Source of the DNA: an uncultured Eubacteriales bacterium
GTDB taxonomy: Bacteria > Bacillota > Clostridia > Oscillospirales > Acutalibacteraceae
Direction of reading: 5' to 3'
Assembly: GCA_900322105.1 (NCBI GenBank)
Contig: ONYV01000098.1
Span: forward strand, 1-5,482
Length of the DNA: 5,482 nucleotides
A program made the translations under genes and the position numbers. Shown piece after piece: positions 5,296 to 5,482 of the stretch. Within the stretch, counting starts at the first letter, position 1; each line of letters opens with the position of its first letter. The notes beneath the pieces are model-generated. The model was not told where the DNA came from, did no database searches, and was given only the letters and a program-made list of their open reading frames with translations.

Positions 5296-5482
5296 AAAGA
5301 AATTTATCCAATCCTGTCGGGCGGCAAGCTGTCGCCCCCGATTCGCTGACGTTCTCATACGCTCAATCTGATCGTTTGAGTTGAGGCTCCCCCGCACAAA
5401 GACCGCCTTGCGGCTTAGCGCCACTGCTCTGCATAAGTTCCCGAAACCTTTCAGCGTTCGCCTTTGGCTCCGATCGAAGGGC
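5296..5482. other. Unassigned GC-rich segment with several short inverted repeats
   Basis: No recognisable gene is present. Visible dyads are a bulged stem at 5317-5341 (core GGGCGGCA / TGTCGCCC with a 3-base loop and one G-T pair, flanked by TC/GA), CTCAA/TTGAG at 5362-5380 with a second TTGAG directly after, CCGC/GCGG at 5403-5413, and GAAA/TTTC at 5443-5452. Two leftward frames are open across the right edge. One stops at 5363 (39 codons, ending GEPQLKRSD) and could be the tail of a gene outside the window. The other stops at 5230, is arginine-rich and overlaps the YbjN-like start. Neither resembles a family I know. It could be an interspersed repeat, a structured RNA, or the end of an unknown gene. 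Confidence 0.35.

Noticed and set aside
5230..5482. Leftward arginine-rich frame running from the right edge into the YbjN-like start
   Set aside because: It matches no family I know, consists partly of inverted-repeat sequence, and crosses the ribosome binding site of the next gene. It is not supported as a gene, though the segment is listed as unassigned.
1..5482. Mobile element, CRISPR array, defence or secretion system
   Set aside because: There are no transposase, integrase, spaced direct repeats, effector or secretion genes; the YbjN-like fold alone does not indicate a type III secretion system.

Overview
The window reads as ordinary chromosomal sequence from a Gram-positive gut anaerobe, most likely a Ruminococcus-like member of the Oscillospiraceae. 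That is an inference from moderate GC content (about half by eye), strong GGAGG ribosome binding sites, a TTG start, and the style of the proteins (CBM34-containing GH13, MATE, CNNM/CorC and YbjN families). No 16S or other phylogenetic marker is present, so the taxon is tentative.

Layout. Bases 1-3145 hold a leftward two-gene unit. A good sigma-A promoter (3117-3145) reads into a cytoplasmic GH13 maltodextrin/cyclodextrin hydrolase (1334-3094). Its last 20 bases overlap the start of a MATE-family multidrug/toxin exporter (1-1353), which leaves the window only a few residues before its expected end. Bases 3146-3472 are a divergent control region. They contain a short dyad (3249-3264), an exact match to the -24/-12 core of a sigma-54 promoter (3338-3352) with TATAAT sequences around it, and a leader with two hairpins and three CAGAC copies. 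This leads into a rightward CNNM/CorC-type (HlyC/CorC, UPF0053) membrane protein of 426 aa (3473-4753, TTG start), closed by a clear intrinsic terminator (4761-4794). Convergent to it is a small cysteine-rich protein of the YbjN/type III secretion chaperone-like fold (4808-5239, leftward). Bases 5296-5482 hold no gene I can name. They are GC-rich with several short inverted repeats and may be an interspersed repeat or the tail of an unknown gene.

Function. The leftward pair joins maltodextrin breakdown to a drug/metabolite exporter in one coupled transcript; no biochemical link between them is known to me. The rightward gene is probably a Mg2+/divalent cation exporter or a regulator of such transport. 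I found no mobile element, CRISPR array, tRNA, rRNA or defence system. The least ordinary parts are the control region ahead of the CorC-type gene and the cysteine content of the small protein.
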